Shown here in pieces: positions 45,972 to 54,966 of a DNA stretch of 64,000 nucleotides (position 1 is its first letter; every line of letters starts with the position of its first letter). The position numbers and the translations under genes are program-made. Source of the stretch: Roseiarcus sp037446355 (GTDB taxonomy: Bacteria > Pseudomonadota > Alphaproteobacteria > Rhizobiales > Beijerinckiaceae); assembly GCA_037446355.1 (NCBI GenBank), contig JBBIIT010000006.1:34003-98002 (forward strand), given 5' to 3'. The notes below the pieces were generated by a model. That model was given only the letters and a program-made list of their open reading frames with translations, did no database searches and had not been told where the DNA came from.

Positions 45972-47587
45972 GGCGCCGGGAGTTCGTCGCGTCGGCGCTC
46001 GCGGCCGTCTGCGTCGCGCCGGCTCGCGCCGCGCCTGGAGCTCCGCGAATTCTGCGCGTGCGCGACGATCTGGCGGCGACGTCGATCGACCCGCGCATCT
46101 ATGGTTCCAACGAAATCGGCGCGATGGACGGCGGCGAACTATCGGCGCAAATTGACGCGCGCGTCGGCGTCGCCGCGCGTCGTCTGGGCGGTAATCTGAT
46201 GACGACCTACAACTGGGTCAACAACGCCGCCAACGCGGGACGCGATTATCGAAACTCCAACGGCGCCTTCCTCCTGGAAGCGCTGCGCCTGCCGCGCGAG
46301 AGCTGGGGCCGTCCGGGCGCGGTCATCGAGGCCATGCACGAATCCTCGCTGGCGATGCGCGCCTCCAGCCTCGTCACATTGCCGCTCGCGGGCTACGTCG
46401 CCGCGGATTTCTCCGGCGAAGTTAGCGCGGCGGAGACCGCGCCGTCGCCGCGTTTCGTCCCGGTCAAATGGGAAAGCTCGGCCCGCGCGCGCGATGGGAT
46501 CGACCCGAGCGTCTGCGACATCCCGCAGCTCGTTTCCCGGCTCGTCGAGCGTTATGGACCCGCGTCCAGCGCGCGCGGGATTCGCGCCTATGCGCTCGAC
46601 AACGAGCCCGGTCTCTGGGCGCAGACGCATCCGCGCATATTCCCTTCGCCAGTCGGCATCGGCGCGTTGATCGAGCGTTCGATCCGCGCGGCGCGCGTCA
46701 TCAAGTCCCTCGATCCCGCCGCCGAGGTATTCGGCCCCGCGAGTTGGGGCGCGACCGGCATGGTCAATCTTCAGAACGCGCCGGACTGGCCGCGCTATCG
46801 CAGCCACGGCAGTTTTCTGGCCGCCTATCTCGATGCGTTTCGGCGCGCCTCGGAGCGCGAAGGGCGACGCCTCCTCGATGTGCTCGATGTGCATTGGTAC
46901 GGCTTTCATCGTCTGGGCGATCTGGCGCGCAGCGAAAGGCCCGATCTCGACGCGGCTAAGCTCGACGCGCCGCGCTCGCTCGACGACGCGGACTTCAGCG
47001 AGGACAGCTGGGTCGCGCGCGCGCTGCGCCCGGGGGGCGGCGACGGGCTGAGGCTGCCAATCTTGCCGAGCTTGCGCGCCACTATCGATCGCGCGTTCCC
47101 CGGCACGAAGCTTGCGATCAGCGAATTCAACTACGGCGGCCCCGGCCGCCTCGCATCGGGGCTGGCGGTCGCCGACGCGCTCGGGCGCTTTGGCCGCAAC
47201 GGCGCTGCCTTCGCCGCGCATTGGGGTTCGCTTGCCGGCTCGCTCGGCGAGGCCTACCGGCTGTTTCGCACGGCCGATGCGAAGGGCGCCTGTTTCGGAC
47301 CCGGCGGCCTCGCCGTCGAGTCCTCGGACGCGACGGAGCTTTCAGCCTTCGCAGCGCGCGATGCGGAAGGTCCGGGCGTCAGGCTCGCGCTGATCAACAA
47401 GGGCGCCAAGCCTCTGGCGGTCGATGTCGCCTTCGCCGCCCGTCCCCCGCGCGCGCCCAGCGCGGCTTTCGGATTCGACGCGATCTCGCCTCGCGCCGCC
47501 GACCTCAGCCGCTCCGCCGAGACGCTCGAGGGCGCGACGCGACTGACGCTGCCCGCGCTTTCGGCGACGCGCTTCGCCTTCGATTGA
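45968..47587 (+). CDS. GH44 family glycoside hydrolase with Tat-like signal
   Basis: A 539-residue exported glycoside hydrolase. The N-terminus RRREFVASALAAVCVAPARA has an Arg-Arg-x-Phe-Val Tat-type motif and a cut after about residue 21. The barrel shows GH44 hallmarks: YALDNEPGLWAQTHPRIFPS (Glu213, acid/base), GPASWG, LDVLDVHWYGFHR and AISEFNYGG (Glu386, nucleophile), then a C-terminal beta domain. Known GH44 enzymes cut beta-1,4-glucans, xyloglucan or mannan. Here, inside an exopolysaccharide locus and coupled to a GT2 gene, it more likely trims or releases the polymer being made. Start is TTG overlapping the upstream stop. Confidence 0.87.
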   Translation: MRRREFVASALAAVCVAPARAAPGAPRILRVRDDLAATSIDPRIYGSNEIGAMDGGELSAQIDARVGVAARRLGGNLMTTYNWVNNAANAGRDYRNSNGAFLLEALRLPRESWGRPGAVIEAMHESSLAMRASSLVTLPLAGYVAADFSGEVSAAETAPSPRFVPVKWESSARARDGIDPSVCDIPQLVSRLVERYGPASSARGIRAYALDNEPGLWAQTHPRIFPSPVGIGALIERSIRAARVIKSLDPAAEVFGPASWGATGMVNLQNAPDWPRYRSHGSFLAAYLDAFRRASEREGRRLLDVLDVHWYGFHRLGDLARSERPDLDAAKLDAPRSLDDADFSEDSWVARALRPGGGDGLRLPILPSLRATIDRAFPGTKLAISEFNYGGPGRLASGLAVADALGRFGRNGAAFAAHWGSLAGSLGEAYRLFRTADAKGACFGPGGLAVESSDATELSAFAARDAEGPGVRLALINKGAKPLAVDVAFAARPPRAPSAAFGFDAISPRAADLSRSAETLEGATRLTLPALSATRFAFD

Positions 47588-47600
47588 GAGCGCGCGTGGC

Positions 47601-48584
47601 TCACGCGATCCGCGTGCGCGCCAAGCCCTCGGCGAGGTCGATCTGGGGATCGAAGCCGAACGCGGCGCGCGCGGCCTCGGTCGGGTAGATTGCCTGTCGC
47701 GCGAACAGCGCGAGTTCGCCTGTCGTGGGCGCCAACGCGGCGGCGCGCGCGCCGGGGAGGCCGAGGCGGTCCCAGACCTTCGCGCCGAGCGCGAGTTTCG
47801 GGCGCAGGGAAATTTCGAGGCCGCTCCATTGCGTCAAAGCGGGCGCGCTGGTCTTCGCCGCAAGCGCTCGGAAATAGGCGTTCCAGCTCGGCGTTTGCGG
47901 TCCGACCGCGTTGGCGGCGAGGCAAGAGGCCAGTTCCTCCCGCCGGGGCGAAAGCGAGGCCGCCGCGGCCGAGGCGATCAGCGCGGAGAGGTCGTCGACA
48001 TGGATCAGCGGCGCGGGGCCTTCGCCTTGCGAGCCAAACTCGCCCCAGGCGCCGAGGCGAATTCGCCCGGCGAGCTTATCGATCCAGAACCGGCTGCCGG
48101 CGCCGTAAACGGCGCCGGGCCGCAGCAGGAGCGCGCGTCGCGCCGGATGAGCGGGCTCGCGCGTCCAGGCGCGGACGGCGGCTTCGCTCGCGATCTTGGC
48201 GCGCGCATAGGCGTCGAGCCGCCCTTCGGCCGCGCGGGTCTCGTCGACGCGGCCGGTCGCCTCGCCGTAGACCGCGATGGAACTCAGATAGATCAGATTG
48301 GCGAGGCCGGCGCCCGACATCGCCGCGAGCAGGCGTCCGGTGTCGGCGGCCATGCTCGCTGGCGCGCCAAAGGCGGCGTGGATGACGAGATCGGCCCCCG
48401 TGACGGCCTCGCGGATTTTATCGCTCTGACCGAGATCGCAAGGCATGAAGTCGACGCCGGGCGCCGTTCGGCGCGCGCCCGCGCGTACGCGAAAACCCTC
48501 CGTCCGGAGCCGCGCGACAACAGCGGCGCCGATAAAGCCCGTCGCACCGACGACGAGAATTGTCGGGCCCGCCACGGGCGTCAC
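47601..48584 (-). CDS. NAD-dependent epimerase/dehydratase (extended SDR)
   Basis: A 327-residue nucleotide-sugar-type SDR with the Rossmann motif LVVGATGFIGAAVVARL, LVIHAAFG, SSIAVYGE and a Tyr in DAYARAKI (Y-x-x-x-K). The sugar-binding half is variable (LIHVDDLSALI). It probably modifies an NDP-sugar for the exopolysaccharide, such as epimerisation or reduction; the product is not determinable. The GTG start overlaps the flippase stop. Confidence 0.83.
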   Translation of the reverse strand: MTPVAGPTILVVGATGFIGAAVVARLRTEGFRVRAGARRTAPGVDFMPCDLGQSDKIREAVTGADLVIHAAFGAPASMAADTGRLLAAMSGAGLANLIYLSSIAVYGEATGRVDETRAAEGRLDAYARAKIASEAAVRAWTREPAHPARRALLLRPGAVYGAGSRFWIDKLAGRIRLGAWGEFGSQGEGPAPLIHVDDLSALIASAAAASLSPRREELASCLAANAVGPQTPSWNAYFRALAAKTSAPALTQWSGLEISLRPKLALGAKVWDRLGLPGARAAALAPTTGELALFARQAIYPTEAARAAFGFDPQIDLAEGLARTRIA

Positions 48585-50059
48585 TGCGCGGCGGCGATCG
48601 CTTCGCCGCCCCGCCCGCGCAAATGGCCGGTCAACCGGAGGAAGGTCGGTCGCGCGAACACAGCGAGCAGGCTTCCGTACACGACGACGCCGAGCGCGAC
48701 GAGGAAGATCAGCAGCGACCATTTATGCGTCGCCGGCGCCAGCGCGGCGCTCAATGCGACGACCGCGCCCATGACGCCCGATAGGGCCCACGCGGGCGCG
48801 AGCGCGGCGAGGCGACCAAGGCGCGGCCAGTGCAGGTGAGCGGATCGCAAACCGATGGCGAAGGCGGCCCGCGTCGCATCGCCCGCTATCCGCGACAGGC
48901 CGACGCTGATCGGGCCGAACATGCTCGTCGCGATCAGCGCGACAATTGTCGTGACGAAGCTCGCAATCGTCGAAATCAACGCGAACTCGGGCTTCGCGCT
49001 CGCGGAAAGCGCCGTGAAGATGAGGCGCGGCGGCGAGGCGATCGCGCCGCCGATGGCCAGGCAAACCGCGATGTCCGTCGCGTCGTTCCAACCGGGCCCG
49101 GCCATCAGCGGCAATAGCACCGGCGTGACGGCGGCCATGCCGACGAACATCGGCGCGACCACCAGCGCCGACTGGGAGACGACGGTTTCGGCGAGCGCGC
49201 CGAGCCGCCTGCGGTCGCGGCTCACGGGCGCAAAGAACGAAAAGGCGAGATTATGACCGGTCGCCGCGACCGCTCCGCGTATCGGCTCGATCAGGCGCAT
49301 GGCCATGTTGACGTAGCCCAGAACGGAAGCGCCATAGATCGCTTCGACGACGTTGTTGAACACGAGATAGGTCAGGTTGTCGATCAGGCGATCGAGGAAC
49401 GATAGACCCGCGAAGCGGCCGAGTTCGGCGATGGGCGCGAACGACCAACGCGGCAGGATCAGGAAGCCGATGCGCATTTGCAGAATGACCGCGATCGCGA
49501 GCGAAATGAGCACGCGATTGGCGACCAGCGACCAAAGGCCCGCCCCGGCAAAGGCTAGGATCAACGACAAGGCGACGCCGACGAGATGGCCAAGCAGCGA
49601 GGCGGCGGCGATGTCGTTGAATCGGCGCAACCGGCGCGCCAGGGCGAGCAGAATCGCGGTGTGGCCAGTGAAGAAGATGGAGACCATCGAGACCGGCAGG
49701 AGCAAAGCGAATTCGGGCTCCTGATAAAAGCGGGCGAGCGCCCAGCCGGCGAGGGCGGAGACCGCCAGGATCGCGCCGCCGATGATCCAAGATGCGCCGA
49801 GGGCGGAACGCAAATGGGCGCTCCGCAGGAATCGGCGCTGGGCGAGGGCTTCCTCGAACGGCATTCCCACGAAGACGGCGCCGACCGCGGTAAACGTGAG
49901 CACCAGCGCGGTGACGCCGAAATCGCGGGGCGTGAGCAGGCGCGAAAATACAGCGGTGCTGCCGGTGAGCAGCGCCAACCGGCCGACCGCCTCGACCCCC
50001 GCCGAACCGACCCATCCGACGATGCGCCGGTCCGCCGCTCGCCTGTTTCGCGCCTTCAT
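48581..50059 (-). CDS. Wzx-like polysaccharide flippase
   Basis: A 492-residue membrane protein with about 14 helices, of the polysaccharide biosynthesis (MOP/Wzx) superfamily. The N-terminal block RLALLTGSTAVFSRLLTPRDFGVTALVLTFTAVGAVF and AMRLIEPIRGAVAATGHNLAFSFFA are typical of the lipopolysaccharide O-unit/exopolysaccharide exporter group. It should flip lipid-linked repeat units across the inner membrane for the polymerase at 43528. Confidence 0.88.
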   Translation of the reverse strand: MKARNRRAADRRIVGWVGSAGVEAVGRLALLTGSTAVFSRLLTPRDFGVTALVLTFTAVGAVFVGMPFEEALAQRRFLRSAHLRSALGASWIIGGAILAVSALAGWALARFYQEPEFALLLPVSMVSIFFTGHTAILLALARRLRRFNDIAAASLLGHLVGVALSLILAFAGAGLWSLVANRVLISLAIAVILQMRIGFLILPRWSFAPIAELGRFAGLSFLDRLIDNLTYLVFNNVVEAIYGASVLGYVNMAMRLIEPIRGAVAATGHNLAFSFFAPVSRDRRRLGALAETVVSQSALVVAPMFVGMAAVTPVLLPLMAGPGWNDATDIAVCLAIGGAIASPPRLIFTALSASAKPEFALISTIASFVTTIVALIATSMFGPISVGLSRIAGDATRAAFAIGLRSAHLHWPRLGRLAALAPAWALSGVMGAVVALSAALAPATHKWSLLIFLVALGVVVYGSLLAVFARPTFLRLTGHLRGRGGEAIAAAQ

Positions 50060-50148
50060 CGAAGCCCTTTTGCCTTGTGCGAGAGGTTACGCCGCGGAAG
50101 TGGCCGCGCCCTTAATAGGGAGAGTTAAGGCTTTCGTAAGAATTTGCT

Positions 50149-51663
50149 TCAAATGCGCGCGTGGGCGCGCGCGGCGCGCATGGCGTGGGCGACGTCGGAG
50201 AGTTCATCGGCCAGCGCCGCGGCGAGTTCTTCGGTCGGAGTTTTGCGAGCGCTCGAAGTTTCCGTGCGCCAGATCGCGATGAAAGCGACCGCGCTTAGAG
50301 TGAGCATGAGTCCGAGCACAAATCCCGCAACGCCCCAGAGGCCGACGCTGATCGTCATCACGCGCGCTTCGGGCGCCTGCGCCTGCGAGGCGATGCGCAG
50401 ATTGGCGACATTGACCCGGCCCATTTCCGCGATCTCTCGTGCGCGCGTCTCCAGCGTCTCCGCCACCTTGCGGTTGGCCGCTGTGCTCGTCTCCAGGGTT
50501 TGCAACGCGATCTGCGCCTCGCGCGCGCTCGTCAATTGCGAGGCCAGCGCCGCGACAAGGCGCGCGAGATTGTCGCGCTCGCGCTGAGCGCGACCGAGCA
50601 GCGCGCGCGCCGACGCTCGGATCGCCCTGGCCGCGGCGGCCACCTCGCGGTTCACACGCTCGGCCTTGCTGCGCGCCTCGACGAGCGAGGGATTGCGCGC
50701 GCCGAGCCGCGTGGCGAGCGGGGCGAGTTCCGCCTCGACCGCGGCGCGACGGTCGAGCAACAGGGCGAGCGAGCGGGCGTCGGCATCCTCGCCGAGTTCG
50801 CCTATGTCGGCGCTGCTCTTGGGCGTGGTGTCCATTTGGTCGACGCGCGCGCGCGCGCGTTCGAGCTGCGTCTCCGCGGCGTTCAGAGCGGCGGTCGCGT
50901 CGATGAGCTTGCGCTCGACGAGCAAATGATCGCCGACTTGAAGCAGGTTCTTGTCTTTGCGAAAAATTTCGGATTTGGCTTCGGATTCAGCGATTGCGCG
51001 CTTGATCGCGTCCAGGCGTGCGTCGAGTTCGCCCGCCATGCGGTTGGAAAGCGCCGCGCGGGCGCCGGAATCCTCGGCGATATAGGCCTCGACAGTGGAT
51101 TTCGCGAGCCCAGCGGCGAATTTGGGAGAACTCGCGTGCGCGATCACGTCGACGAGGTAGCTGCGCTCGGCGCGCTTCACCTGTAGCAGCTTGCGCAGTC
51201 CGTCGATCGATTTCGCGGAAGCTCCGTCGGCGCCCTTGCCGAGCCCGGCGCAGAGCTTGAGAAAGTCGGAGGGCGGAGCGCTCTCGCCGCCGTGCCCGCC
51301 CGCATCGCCTGAGCATTCGCGCGCCAGAACGCGCTCGAGCACGCGTTCGGACAAGATGACGCCCATCTGGCTTTCGACGAAGTTGATCTGCGAATTCGCT
51401 TCGGCGCGACCCGCCACGACGTCGCTGGCGAATAGCTTCACCCCCTCGGGATCGAACAGAATCTGCGCGGTTGCGGAATAGCCGCCCGGAAAAAGGAATT
51501 TGATAACCATGGCGAGCAGCGCGAAGGCGAAGGCGGCGGCGGCTATTCGCAGGCGCCAGGCCCAGATCAGCGCGACGAGCGTACGGAACGCTAGCGTCCA
51601 AGGCCCAGCCGCGTCCTGCGGCGGCCGCCAGACCGCTTCGCTGTATTCGGACGCGTCACTCAT
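50149..51663 (-). CDS. Wzz/GNVR-type polysaccharide chain-length and export protein
   Basis: A 504-residue polysaccharide co-polymerase. It has a cytoplasmic N-terminus, a first membrane helix (about 38-58), a Wzz domain (GYSATAQILFDPEGVKLF), a long coiled-coil region (about 215-420) and a second helix (VGLWGVAGFVLGLMLTLSAVAF) before a C-terminal tail. No tyrosine-kinase (BY-kinase) domain or Walker A motif is fused to it, unlike ExoP. It probably controls polymer length with the polymerase. Confidence 0.88.
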   Translation of the reverse strand: MSDASEYSEAVWRPPQDAAGPWTLAFRTLVALIWAWRLRIAAAAFAFALLAMVIKFLFPGGYSATAQILFDPEGVKLFASDVVAGRAEANSQINFVESQMGVILSERVLERVLARECSGDAGGHGGESAPPSDFLKLCAGLGKGADGASAKSIDGLRKLLQVKRAERSYLVDVIAHASSPKFAAGLAKSTVEAYIAEDSGARAALSNRMAGELDARLDAIKRAIAESEAKSEIFRKDKNLLQVGDHLLVERKLIDATAALNAAETQLERARARVDQMDTTPKSSADIGELGEDADARSLALLLDRRAAVEAELAPLATRLGARNPSLVEARSKAERVNREVAAAARAIRASARALLGRAQRERDNLARLVAALASQLTSAREAQIALQTLETSTAANRKVAETLETRAREIAEMGRVNVANLRIASQAQAPEARVMTISVGLWGVAGFVLGLMLTLSAVAFIAIWRTETSSARKTPTEELAAALADELSDVAHAMRAARAHARI

Positions 51664-51894
51664 ACGAAATGCTTCACCCCGGCGTCACAGCCCGTTCGGC
51701 CGCGGACCCGAGGCCCCAGCCTTCGACAGAATGCCGCAAGAGTTCCAACGGTATGACAATGACCTAGCCATCAATTAGAATTCGACTGAAAATGGTTAGC
51801 CGAGCGTTAATCGCGGTTCATCGACGGCAAGTGGGCGCGGCGGCGGGCGCGAGGATGCCCGATAGGCGGTCGGATTTCATGGGATCAAGATGCG

Positions 51895-53409
51895 CTAAAT
51901 CGCGTTTCGGTACGCGGTGCGCGAAAACAGCGTAAGCATCAAGATCCAGATGTCGAGCGAAAGCGACCAGTTGTCGACGTAGTGAAGATCGTGTTGCACC
52001 CGGCGTTCGATTTTTTCCGAGGTGTCGGTCGGGCCGCGAAGGCCGTTGACCTGCGCCCAGCCGGTGATGCCGGGCTTGACGTTGTGGCGGCGGGTGTAGA
52101 GCGCCACCTCGCGCTCGAACTTGCGGTCGTGCGGAACGGCGTGCGGGCGCGGACCCACGAGCGACATTTCTCCGCGCAGGACGTTGATGAGCTGCGGCAG
52201 CTCGTCGATGTTGAACTTGCGCATGAAGCCGCCGACCCGGGTGATGCGCATATCTTTCGTGGTCGCCTGTTGCACGTCGCGGCCATGCTCCATCGCCGTC
52301 ATCGAGCGGAATTTTAAGATGCGGAAGGTCTTCTTGTTGTATCCATGGCGGGTTTGCAGGAAGAGCGCCGGACCGGGGCTGTCGAGCTTGATCGCGATCG
52401 CCGCCGTAAGCATCAGCGGAGCGAATATCACGAGCGCCACGGAAGCGAACGCGATATCGCAGGCGCGCTTGACCGCCCGGTCGGCGAAGCTGATCGAGGT
52501 CGAAGGCAGGTGCAGGCTCGCATCGCGGCCGAGCGGGGAAACGCTCGCGCCGGCGAAGCGGGCAAGGCCGCTTTTGGGTTCGAGCAAGATGTTGATCGCG
52601 GCCGGGATTTGCAGGAAGGCGGCAATGCACTTTTCGACGAGTTCGCCGCGCGAAAGCGGAACGACGATGAGGATTTCGTCGAGCGTCTGCTTGCGGGCGA
52701 TGCGCGCGGCGGCGGCAAGATCGCGCGCGAGGTCGGTTAGGTCGTCGCGCAGGAGGTAGACGCAGACGACCGCCTTTCCGCCTTCTCGCAGCGTTCCGCG
52801 TCGACGCAAGGCCTCGATTTCCTTTTCAAAGCCGACGATCATCGCGCGCGAGGGCTGCAAGGCGCCCTCGCGAACGTTGCGGCGCACGAGATGGACCAGC
52901 GCGGCGCGCACGGCGTAGAGCGAGAGCAGGCCGAGCGCGTAGAAAGCTATCAAGCCGCCGCGCGAGGCCTCAGCGTCCGAGCGATCGAGAAAGCCCATGA
53001 AAACCGCGACCAGGAATCCAATGTTCCAATAGGCGATCGTGCGCCGCGCATGGCCGGGCAGAACCATATAGTTGGCGATTGCGTAATTGCGGCGGCCGAT
53101 ATTCGCCAGGATGAAGGTCATGGCGACGATGAAAGAGAGGCGCAGACTCGCCGGGCGCAACGCCCACTGACCGTAAACAAGGTAACCGTAGACGCCGCCC
53201 GCGACGATTGCGGCCCAAAGGATCGCGGCGAGGTCGGCGAGCGCCGCAGTCGAACCGAAACTCGAGCGAGTCAGCGAACCCCGCTTCTCCCGCGGCGCGA
53301 TGTCCGGCCCGACGTGACCGTGCGCGCCGGCGAAAGTCACCTTGGGCGCCGACGCGGGGTTCGCGGCGGCGCGCCTGTCTTCGTCAATGAATTCCGCAAC
53401 GTTCGCCAT
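51895..53409 (-). CDS. undecaprenyl-phosphate sugar-1-phosphate transferase (WcaJ/ExoY type)
   Basis: A 504-residue initiating transferase with five N-terminal membrane helices and a CoA-binding-like middle, then a C-terminal bacterial sugar transferase domain: KRACDIAFASVALVIFAPLM, SPGPALFLQTRHGYNKKTFRILKFRSM, MRKFNIDELPQLINVLRGEMSLVGPRPHA and VKPGITGWAQVNGLRGPT. It loads the first sugar phosphate, often glucose or galactose, onto undecaprenyl phosphate and so starts repeat-unit assembly. I chose the ATG at 53409 (MANVAEF); a TTG at 53430 is in frame. Confidence 0.9.
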   Translation of the reverse strand: MANVAEFIDEDRRAAANPASAPKVTFAGAHGHVGPDIAPREKRGSLTRSSFGSTAALADLAAILWAAIVAGGVYGYLVYGQWALRPASLRLSFIVAMTFILANIGRRNYAIANYMVLPGHARRTIAYWNIGFLVAVFMGFLDRSDAEASRGGLIAFYALGLLSLYAVRAALVHLVRRNVREGALQPSRAMIVGFEKEIEALRRRGTLREGGKAVVCVYLLRDDLTDLARDLAAAARIARKQTLDEILIVVPLSRGELVEKCIAAFLQIPAAINILLEPKSGLARFAGASVSPLGRDASLHLPSTSISFADRAVKRACDIAFASVALVIFAPLMLTAAIAIKLDSPGPALFLQTRHGYNKKTFRILKFRSMTAMEHGRDVQQATTKDMRITRVGGFMRKFNIDELPQLINVLRGEMSLVGPRPHAVPHDRKFEREVALYTRRHNVKPGITGWAQVNGLRGPTDTSEKIERRVQHDLHYVDNWSLSLDIWILMLTLFSRTAYRNAI

Positions 53410-53771
53410 TCGCCGTGCCCGCCAACTCAAGTTGTCCCGACTTTTGCGGCCGGTTGACGCAGCGAAACTAGAATTGGCTCTTGAAGGGCAACTTAAGTAA
53501 TAATATGAATCGCGGATTTACGACATTCTGACGCAAATGAAGTGAATTCTTACTTATCGTAATAACGTATTATTGCTCAAGCTTTGGTAACGATATTTGA
53601 GTGAATCTAACGTTACAGCGCCCGCAGGCCGGACCGGGAGCGGCGCGCCCGGCCGCAACAAGAGGCGGACGCCGACTTACGCTGAAATGGGAGCGTCGCG
53701 TACCCCGACTTGGGCCGCCCGGACAGTGCTGTTACTGTCATCGGACAAGTAGGCGCGAAGGGAGTGGCGAC
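53410..53771. other. AT-rich intergenic region between the exopolysaccharide locus and the MDR gene
   Basis: No gene in these 362 bases. The stretch from about 53470 to 53620 is unusually AT-rich for this genome, with TAATA-ACG-TATTA at 53561-53573 and GTAACG/CGTTAC arms at 53587-53592 and 53611-53616. Outward genes on both sides suggest it holds divergent promoters and regulator sites. A GC-rich stretch follows, ending in the AAGGGAG Shine-Dalgarno of the next gene. Confidence 0.5.
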
Positions 53772-54914
53772 GTGGCGCAAGAACGTATTACATCCGGACT
53801 TCAGCTTCGTTCGCTCATCAAGAGCGGGGGAGAACTCGAACTTTCACTGGTCGCGACGGCCGTTCCCGAACCCGGCCCAGACCAGGTGATCGTGCGCGTC
53901 GAGGCGACGCCGATCAATCCGAGCGATCTTGGCTTGCTCACCGGAGCTGCGGATCTGACGACCGCTGAAGCCTCGGGCACGCCCGACGCGCCGGCGATCA
54001 AGGCCAAGATTCCCGCCGCCGCGATGAAGGCGATGGCGGGGCGGCTCGACGAATCCATGCCCGTCGGAAATGAGGGCGCGGGCGTCGTTGTCGCGGCCGG
54101 CGCTTCGCCGCGCGCCAAGGCGCTGATGGGCAAGACGGTCGCGATGATCGGCGGCGCGATGTATGCGCAATTTCGCTGCATCGACGCGCGCGATTGCCTG
54201 GAGCTTCCTCCTGGCGCCACCGCGGCCGAGGGCGCTTCGGCTTTCGTCAATCCGCTGACCGCGCTCGGCATGGTAGAAACGATGCGGCTCGAAGCGCACA
54301 AGGCGCTTGTGCATACGGCGGCGGCGTCGAACCTCGGTCAGATGCTCAATAGGATTTGCCTCTCGGACGGCATCGGTCTCGTCAATATCGTGCGCGGCGC
54401 TAAGCAGGAAGCGACGCTGCGCGCGCTCGGCGCGAAGCACGTCGTCAATTCCGAGGCGCCGACGTTCCTCGCCGATCTTCAGGCGGCGATCGCCGAGACC
54501 GGCGCGACGCTTGCCTTCGACGCGATTGGCGGCGGCAAGCTCGCCGGCCAAATCTTGAACGCGATGGAGGCGGCGGCGCTGGCCAATATGAAGGCCTACA
54601 GCCGTTACGGCACCACGGTGCACAAGCAGGTCTATATCTACGGCGGCCTCGACATGGGGCCGACGGAATTGCGCCGCTCTTTCGGTATGGCTTGGAGCGT
54701 CGGCGGCTGGTTGCTGTTCCCGTTCCTGCAAAAAGTGGGACCGGAGCGGGCGGCGGCGATGCGCGCCCGCGTCGCGGCGGAGTTGAAGACGACTTTCGCG
54801 AGCCACTACGCCCATGTCGTCTCGCTGCGCGAGGCGCTGGCGCTCGATAATCTGCTCGCCTATTCCAAACGGGCGACTGGCGAGAAATATTTGATCGATC
54901 CCAGCAAGGCGTGA
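53772..54914 (+). CDS. MDR-superfamily oxidoreductase, quinone reductase/zinc-type dehydrogenase-like
   Basis: A 380-residue medium-chain dehydrogenase. The N-terminal catalytic domain shows DQVIVRVEATPINPSDLGLL and VGNEGAGVVVAAG; the Rossmann domain has HTAAASNLGQML and HVVNSEAPTFLADLQAAI. The Cys/His zinc ligands of classical alcohol dehydrogenases are not evident, so it is nearer to quinone oxidoreductase- or enoyl-reductase-like MDR proteins. Start is GTG with AAGGGAG seven bases upstream. It converges on ligB, separated by a terminator-like repeat. Confidence 0.78.
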   Translation: MAQERITSGLQLRSLIKSGGELELSLVATAVPEPGPDQVIVRVEATPINPSDLGLLTGAADLTTAEASGTPDAPAIKAKIPAAAMKAMAGRLDESMPVGNEGAGVVVAAGASPRAKALMGKTVAMIGGAMYAQFRCIDARDCLELPPGATAAEGASAFVNPLTALGMVETMRLEAHKALVHTAAASNLGQMLNRICLSDGIGLVNIVRGAKQEATLRALGAKHVVNSEAPTFLADLQAAIAETGATLAFDAIGGGKLAGQILNAMEAAALANMKAYSRYGTTVHKQVYIYGGLDMGPTELRRSFGMAWSVGGWLLFPFLQKVGPERAAAMRARVAAELKTTFASHYAHVVSLREALALDNLLAYSKRATGEKYLIDPSKA

Positions 54915-54934
54915 GGTCAGGACCCCCACATCTG

Positions 54935-54960
54935 GCCCCTCCCCGCGAGCGGGGAGGGGC
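54935..54960. repeat. perfect 12-bp GC inverted repeat, bidirectional terminator-like
   Basis: GCCCCTCCCCGC and GCGGGGAGGGGC pair perfectly around a GA centre. It lies between two convergent genes (ending 54914 and 54967). Elements of this shape are frequent intergenic repeats in alphaproteobacteria and often mark transcript ends. I saw only this copy in the window. Confidence 0.7.
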
Positions 54961-54966
54961 GCTGGA

